From: Thermogladius sp.
Lineage (GTDB): Archaea; Thermoproteota; Thermoprotei_A; Sulfolobales; Desulfurococcaceae
Length of the DNA: 64,000 bases
Reading direction: 5' to 3'
Assembly (NCBI GenBank): GCA_022759365.1
Contig: JAEMPJ010000001.1
Location: 1-64,000, forward strand
Of this stretch, positions 59,114 through 64,000 are shown in pieces. The notes beneath the pieces were generated by a model. It was not told the origin of the DNA. It saw only the letters and a list, made by a program, of their open reading frames with translations, and did not search any database. Both the position numbers and the translations under genes were made by a program. Every line of letters begins with the position of its first letter. Within the stretch, counting starts at the first letter, position 1.

Positions 59114-59467
59114 GTGGAGGAGATTAGACATACAAGCACTATCATTTACATGACTCTACCAGATAACACGAAGGCTTTCATCAAGTACAAGGTTGAAGGG
59201 AACATTATGAAAATACTTGAAACCTACACTCCACCACAATACAGAGGCAGGGGGATAGCTGGGAGGCTGATGGAGTACGCTATTAACATGGCAAGAGAGA
59301 GGGGGTTGGTGATAGAGCCGGTGTGTAGCTATTCCGTATACTACTTTTTGAAAAACAGGGAGGCCCGGGGGGTCTTAGCCGAGCCTTTCAGGAGTATGAG
59401 CGATGAAGAGTTGAAACAGCTGTTCGAGAAGAGAGTGGAAGAGGAGAAGTCTAAAGAGGGTGGTTAG
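59114..59467 (+). CDS. GNAT-like N-acetyltransferase (YjdJ type)
   Basis: YTPPQYRGRGIAGRLMEYAINMARERGLVIEPVCSY. Confidence 0.88.
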   Translation: MEEIRHTSTIIYMTLPDNTKAFIKYKVEGNIMKILETYTPPQYRGRGIAGRLMEYAINMARERGLVIEPVCSYSVYYFLKNREARGVLAEPFRSMSDEELKQLFEKRVEEEKSKEGG

Positions 59468-59712
59468 TGGCTAGGGTCAAATACCTTTTGTGGCTCAGGG
59501 ATAGAATAGGAGTTGGAGAAGAGCATGTTGAATCCAAGACCTTAAGGGAGCTACTTGAAATCCTAGCGAGTAAACACAGTGAGTTGAAAGAGTTAGAGAG
59601 AAGGGGAGGCCTCGTAGTTCTGGTTAACGGTCTTGCCGTCAATCCCGGAAGAAACGTTGAGCTGAGTGATGAGGATGAAGTGGTATTACTCCCAGAAGTA
59701 TCTGGCGGCTAA
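59467..59712 (+). CDS. MoaD/ThiS-like ubiquitin-fold protein
   Basis: KYLLWLRDRIG...DEDEVVLLPEVSGG with C-terminal GG. Confidence 0.88.
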   Translation: MARVKYLLWLRDRIGVGEEHVESKTLRELLEILASKHSELKELERRGGLVVLVNGLAVNPGRNVELSDEDEVVLLPEVSGG

Positions 59713-60413
59713 CTACAGTGTTTGTACACGTCGTCTATCGCTCTCTGGAGGTCGAGAGGAGAGGAAAAGACTGCTCCGTCAACACGACTGCTCAACCAGG
59801 CACATTTTTCCTTTAACTCCAATGGCTCGATAAAGGGTTGGTTTAATTGCGTGAACACTTCCCTGCTCTTCTCGTAACCTATCAGCACGAATGGGTATAC
59901 TTTCACCCCTATCCTCCTCGCTATCTGTGCTACCTGCTCTAGCTTATCCGCAGTTTTCGAACCGTAGTGGATTACCATGATGTAGTCGGGGCGTTTCATC
60001 AGCCTCCGGGATATCTCCTCGACGGGGTAACGCAAGCTAACTACTAATCCGAGGTTCACACCCTCTATTTTGCTCTTCAGGAACGTAAGCGTCTCCTCAG
60101 AGTCTGCTTTCAGGTTTTCGCCAAAAACCGGTTTATCGCCTTTCAAAATCGTCACGCCTTTAATCCCGAACTCCCTAGCCGTCACTACAGCCGAGTAGGC
60201 GTGGAGCAAGTTGACATCCAGGAGTCTCAGGCTGACGTATACGCCCAGCCCATACCTCGTTCGAAGATAGGCGCCGGTGACTGCCGCAAGTAATGCTGGT
60301 CTCCCAGCCGGGTTTTCCGGCACAAACACATCGAAGCTCCTCTCTTTTAATTTCTCCGCTAATTTATCGATGGTTTTCCTTGAGAAAGCGGGCAATTCAA
60401 TTATAAACTCCAC
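59709..60413 (-). CDS. Methylenetetrahydrofolate reductase (MetF)-like TIM-barrel protein
   Basis: VPENPAGRPALLAAVTGAYL...VYVSLRLLDVNLLHAYSAVVTAREFGIKGVTILKGD. Confidence 0.7.
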   Translation of the reverse strand: MEFIIELPAFSRKTIDKLAEKLKERSFDVFVPENPAGRPALLAAVTGAYLRTRYGLGVYVSLRLLDVNLLHAYSAVVTAREFGIKGVTILKGDKPVFGENLKADSEETLTFLKSKIEGVNLGLVVSLRYPVEEISRRLMKRPDYIMVIHYGSKTADKLEQVAQIARRIGVKVYPFVLIGYEKSREVFTQLNQPFIEPLELKEKCAWLSSRVDGAVFSSPLDLQRAIDDVYKHCS

Positions 60414-60470
60414 TCCAACACACCTGAGGGTACAGCCTCCAGCTTAATTGTCATCTATGTTAGAGGAGAG

Positions 60471-60481
60471 TGTTTAAATAA
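60471..60481 (+). promoter_or_regulatory. A/T-rich TATA-like element in the divergent MetF-like/MtrH-like intergenic region
   Basis: gtttaaataaa in the 140-bp divergent spacer; exact orientation uncertain. Confidence 0.35.
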
Positions 60482-60553
60482 ATAGTCTAAATTCTCGAAT
60501 CAATGAAAAATGTTTCCCTTTTAAAATCGGTGGGGTTTACTAGTCTCTGAGAG

Positions 60554-61480
60554 GTGGTGGAGACGATCAAACTAGAATCAGCTAAATATCGTATAGGAGA
60601 CTATTGCATCGGCGGAGTCCTAGGCGAATGCCCCACATGGTTAGTTGGATCTATTTTCTACCTGGGTGACAAGCTCCTATCAAGCAGTGGTATTGATAAG
60701 ACAGCTGCTAGGCAAAAAATAGAGGAGGCTCTGAGCCAGTGCGACAAGTACGGGTTGGTGCTAGCCTTGGACGTGATTTTCCCATCGGAAAATCTCATTG
60801 AAGAAATATTGAGTTTCATAGGCGAGTTCAGCATACCTGTCTTCCTCGACTCCCCTGACCCCGGCATTAGGGCCAGAACGTATCTTAAAGCCTCCGAGCT
60901 TGGTTTAACAAAATACTCTATAGCGAACGGTTTATTCGTGGACAGCCCTCCCGAAGAGGTTGAGGCACTGAGAGAGAGCGGGATCGAGTCAGCTGTGTTA
61001 ATGGCCTTCGACCCGAAAGACCCCTACACCTCTATTGAGCCTGCCGCAAGGATGACGATAGTGAGGAAACTACTCGAAGGGGTGAAGGGGCTCGGGGTAA
61101 GAAACATCATGGTGGATACAGTAGTGCTAGACCCCTCCTCGATATACCTGAGCGGTGAAGCCGTTTACATGGTTAAAACAGAGCTTAAACTCCCTGTCGG
61201 TAGCGCACCAGCCAACGCTCTAGGCAATGTCACCAAAGAGAAGGTTGGGGTAGAAGCCATGGTCGGTGTCCACGGGGGGTCGGCCGCCTTCCTCAGGATG
61301 ATGGGGGCTGATTACATAATGTACGGCCCTATCTCCAGGGTGAAGTACGTTGCGCCGGTTGTCTCAACAATAGACAGCCTGCTCGGCTACGGGTTGAGGA
61401 GGACAGGTGTGAGAATCGAGGGCAAGCACCCGTATAAGACCCTGTTGAGGGAGCTCCAACAGTTCTTCACAAAGGGGTGA
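60554..61480 (+). CDS. MtrH-like pterin:corrinoid methyltransferase
   Basis: YRIGDYCIGGVLGECPTWLVGSIFYLGDKLL; GVHGGSAAFLRMMGADYIMYGPI. Confidence 0.88.
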   Translation: MVETIKLESAKYRIGDYCIGGVLGECPTWLVGSIFYLGDKLLSSSGIDKTAARQKIEEALSQCDKYGLVLALDVIFPSENLIEEILSFIGEFSIPVFLDSPDPGIRARTYLKASELGLTKYSIANGLFVDSPPEEVEALRESGIESAVLMAFDPKDPYTSIEPAARMTIVRKLLEGVKGLGVRNIMVDTVVLDPSSIYLSGEAVYMVKTELKLPVGSAPANALGNVTKEKVGVEAMVGVHGGSAAFLRMMGADYIMYGPISRVKYVAPVVSTIDSLLGYGLRRTGVRIEGKHPYKTLLRELQQFFTKG

Positions 61481-63023
61481 GGCGGAGGCTGTCGACCCAT
61501 ATATCCATGTAGCCGGGTGTCTTGGGAAGCTCCACCGTCTTTATCTTCTCCAATATCGTCTTGGAGTTCAACAGGTACTCCCTATCTAGGAGGGCTACTC
61601 TTAGCCCGGGGAGGACGAGGTTCCCCGTAGCTACTACAATGTCTTTCTCGACGCTAGGGATCAAGCCCAGGGTCATAGCGTCCTCTACATCAAGGTTTAC
61701 ACCGAAGTTGCCGGCTATGATCAGCCCTTTCAAGGAGTCTTTCGAGACACCGGCCTCCCTCATGAGGATTCTAACACCCGATTTAACGGCGGCGATGGCT
61801 TTTTGAATATTCCTGACATCAACCTGGGAGACGTAGAGGTCTCTAGACTCGTCTATATACAGGATCTTCATGCCGTTGAGAGTCTTGTATCCTCTAACAA
61901 TCCTCCCTCCCTCGTCGATGAAACCCCCTCTCCTCAAGTCCGCGAGTATGGAGATGAGAGCCGGGCCCAATATACCGGTTGGGGCTACAAAGTAGCTGTA
62001 CTGGAAAACTGGGTTCTCATCCTTTACCCCTGTCATCCTAGCTCTGTAGACGCCGCCCTGGAATACCGTCGAGCCTCTTGAAATACCTGTCTCGAACGCT
62101 GGTCCACTGGGTGTAGTAGTCGCGTACACCTCCTCGTCTTTTACGAGGAAGATTTCCGTGTTTGTGCCCAAGTCTATGAGTAGATACGGTTTGTCTATAT
62201 TCAGTTGAAACGAGGCTATTAGATCAGCATATGCGTCCCCGCCGAGGAACCCAGCTATCATTGGCGCCCCTATAGCAAGTCTGTCCCCCACCTTGTCGAC
62301 GACTACCTCGTTTGTGGCAGGCTTAAACGGGTACTCAGCCAACCCCTTCAAGTCTAGGTTGAAAAAGAAGGACTCCATTACGCTGTTGCCGGCGAGCAGG
62401 ATCAAGTGGGTTGAGTGGTTGGCCGATATCTCATAGACTATTGACCTAAGCCTGGAGTATATTTCATCCCTAGCCCGCTTGTCTTCGAGGGCCCTCGCTA
62501 ACCTGGATATGATGTCGAGGCCGAAGTCCGATAGAGGCGTGAACACGCTGTCCTCATACAAGACGTCGCCCCCCGGGGTTACAACTTGGTAAGCGATTTT
62601 AGTCGTGCCTAAATCTACCAGTAGTATCCTCGCGTCCTCGCCGACATTGATTTTGTGGCCAAACAACTCCTGGACGCCCCCGCCTTGAGCGCTGATTAAA
62701 GGGTTGATCCTCCTCGGGTTAACTATTAGCGTGCTCAACCTAACAGGCTTGGGTAACCCTGGTGAGAGCTCTACTCTTAAATCACCCAGGATTGTGGTTT
62801 GGCATGCCAGCCTCAATGAACCAGTGTAGCCTAGAAGCCTCTCGTACTTGGTGGGGGGTGTTACAGGGCCTTCCCTAATTTTAACTCTGCAGAGCCCGCA
62901 GATGCCTTGCCCGCCGCATGGTAGCGATATAAGGTTGTGCCTAGCCAGCAGGGCCCCGAGGTTATCGCCTACGCGAGCTGTGAGGACAAGCCTGTCCCCG
63001 ACCAATACTTTTACTTCACTCAT
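61467..63023 (-). CDS. RACo-type corrinoid activation protein (2Fe-2S ferredoxin domain plus ASKHA domain)
   Basis: LPCGGQGICGLCRVKI...LACQT; LVDLGTTKIAYQVV; LLIDLGTNTEIFL. Confidence 0.9.
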   Translation of the reverse strand: MSEVKVLVGDRLVLTARVGDNLGALLARHNLISLPCGGQGICGLCRVKIREGPVTPPTKYERLLGYTGSLRLACQTTILGDLRVELSPGLPKPVRLSTLIVNPRRINPLISAQGGGVQELFGHKINVGEDARILLVDLGTTKIAYQVVTPGGDVLYEDSVFTPLSDFGLDIISRLARALEDKRARDEIYSRLRSIVYEISANHSTHLILLAGNSVMESFFFNLDLKGLAEYPFKPATNEVVVDKVGDRLAIGAPMIAGFLGGDAYADLIASFQLNIDKPYLLIDLGTNTEIFLVKDEEVYATTTPSGPAFETGISRGSTVFQGGVYRARMTGVKDENPVFQYSYFVAPTGILGPALISILADLRRGGFIDEGGRIVRGYKTLNGMKILYIDESRDLYVSQVDVRNIQKAIAAVKSGVRILMREAGVSKDSLKGLIIAGNFGVNLDVEDAMTLGLIPSVEKDIVVATGNLVLPGLRVALLDREYLLNSKTILEKIKTVELPKTPGYMDIWVDSLRLTPL

Positions 63024-63672
63024 CCCGGATACCCATTAACCTCTCGACTAGTTTAACGGCTTCTATAGCGTTGGGGGCCCACCCATCCGCCCCGATCTCG
63101 CGAGCGAATTCCGGTGTGGTCGCCGCCCCTCCTATTATTATCTTTAAGCCCTTCCTCAACCCCTTTCTCTCCAGCTCTTCTATCACAGTCTTCATATACC
63201 TAGCTGTCGTAGTCAGGAGGGCGCTCATGCCAACTATATCCGGGTGGTATTTCTCAACGGCCTCCACGAATTTCTCAGCCGGTACGTCCACACCTAGGTC
63301 TATTACCTCGTGCCCCGCGGCCTGCAACATTATGGCTACTAGCGTCTTACCTATATCGTGGACATCCCCTTTAACCGTCCCGATCACGATTCTGGCTCTC
63401 CGTGTTGTCTTCAAGCGTGAAGCCTCCTCTTTCAACCTTGGTTCAAGTATCTTCATCGCCTCCTTGAAGATGCTGGCCGCTTCTATGAGCTCAGCTATGA
63501 AATAGTCGCCGTTTTCGTAAAGTCTCCCGATCTCCTCCATAGCTTTACTCAGTGATCCAAGCACTATCTCGGTGGCGGGCACGCCGGATTCTATAGCCGC
63601 TTTCACGCTCTCCAGGACGCAGTTCCTTTCAAGGTTTACAAGGCATATCCTCGCTTTCTCAACAGCCAACAA
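63016..63672 (-). CDS. Corrinoid (B12)-binding methyltransferase protein
   Basis: VIGTVKGDVHDIGKTLVAIMLQAAGHEVIDLGVDVPAEKFVEAV; GGAATTPEFAREIGADGWAPNA. Confidence 0.93.
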   Translation of the reverse strand: MLAVEKARICLVNLERNCVLESVKAAIESGVPATEIVLGSLSKAMEEIGRLYENGDYFIAELIEAASIFKEAMKILEPRLKEEASRLKTTRRARIVIGTVKGDVHDIGKTLVAIMLQAAGHEVIDLGVDVPAEKFVEAVEKYHPDIVGMSALLTTTARYMKTVIEELERKGLRKGLKIIIGGAATTPEFAREIGADGWAPNAIEAVKLVERLMGIRDE

Positions 63673-63749
63673 GCTTCCCCGTTAGCCGTGAACCATATTG
63701 TTAATTACACCACTTGAGAAATATCTATTAAGCATTAAGGGGTGTTTTA

Positions 63750-64000
63750 ATGAAGACGAGCCACGTGGGTAGCTTCCCACTAGAGTATACCATGGAGAAC
63801 GTGAGGCGTGTCGCCTTAGACCTACGTGAAATAGGTTTGGACGTACCACCGTACCCCCAGTTAAGGAATTTCGTCGACATCTACATGGAGCCCCTGGTAA
63901 AGAGAAATCTTGTATCCGCCAAGAATGGGGAGTATCATATTACGACCTGGCCCACCAACGTAGACTTCTTCTTCGAGGGCAACATCGTTGAAGCCGAGTT
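63750..64000 (+). CDS. MetE-core methionine synthase-like protein (truncated by window end)
   Basis: Manual translation MKTSHVGSFPLEYTMENVRRVALDLREIGLDVPPYPQLRNFVDIYMEPLV... Confidence 0.7.
   Translation, partial: MKTSHVGSFPLEYTMENVRRVALDLREIGLDVPPYPQLRNFVDIYMEPLVKRNLVSAKNGEYHITTWPTNVDFFFEGNIVEAE

Noticed and set aside
1-64000. CRISPR arrays, cas genes, IS elements or prophage
   Set aside because: No regularly spaced direct repeats, transposase, integrase or phage-structural motifs were found by reading the sequence and ORF list.

Overview
The window is a dense, leaderless-style archaeal chromosome segment, most likely from a hyperthermophilic crenarchaeon (Desulfurococcales-like; the lineage is inferred). 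It holds about 60 confidently coding ORFs, mostly housekeeping: NadM, diphthine synthase, GDH, GGPP synthase, TrpRS, PPase, SucCD, PncB, AcdA, Tyw3, DtdA, Nnr, PriL, an ESCRT-III/CdvB homolog and BtuFCD. It also has an intron-containing tRNA-Met(CAT), no CRISPR array and no intact mobile element. The ORF track misses several items: (i) five candidate C/D-box guide sRNAs with good C/D'/C'/D spacing in intergenic gaps, one with a guide complementary to the universal 16S 530-loop CGGTAATACC; (ii) a 51-aa Cys-rich mini-protein next to a YkgJ-type cysteine-cluster gene; (iii) a 58-aa single-TM mini-protein after cutA. The most interesting regions are the right-hand end and the 54-56 kb locus. The right end carries MTHFR-like, MtrH-like, RACo-type corrinoid activase, corrinoid protein and the start of a MetE core, suggesting a corrinoid-dependent methyl-transfer route to methionine. 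At 54-56 kb a secreted, membrane-anchored protein is followed by a transmembrane winged-HTH protein that appears to share its ectodomain. All calls are by eye from sequence; no database searches were run.
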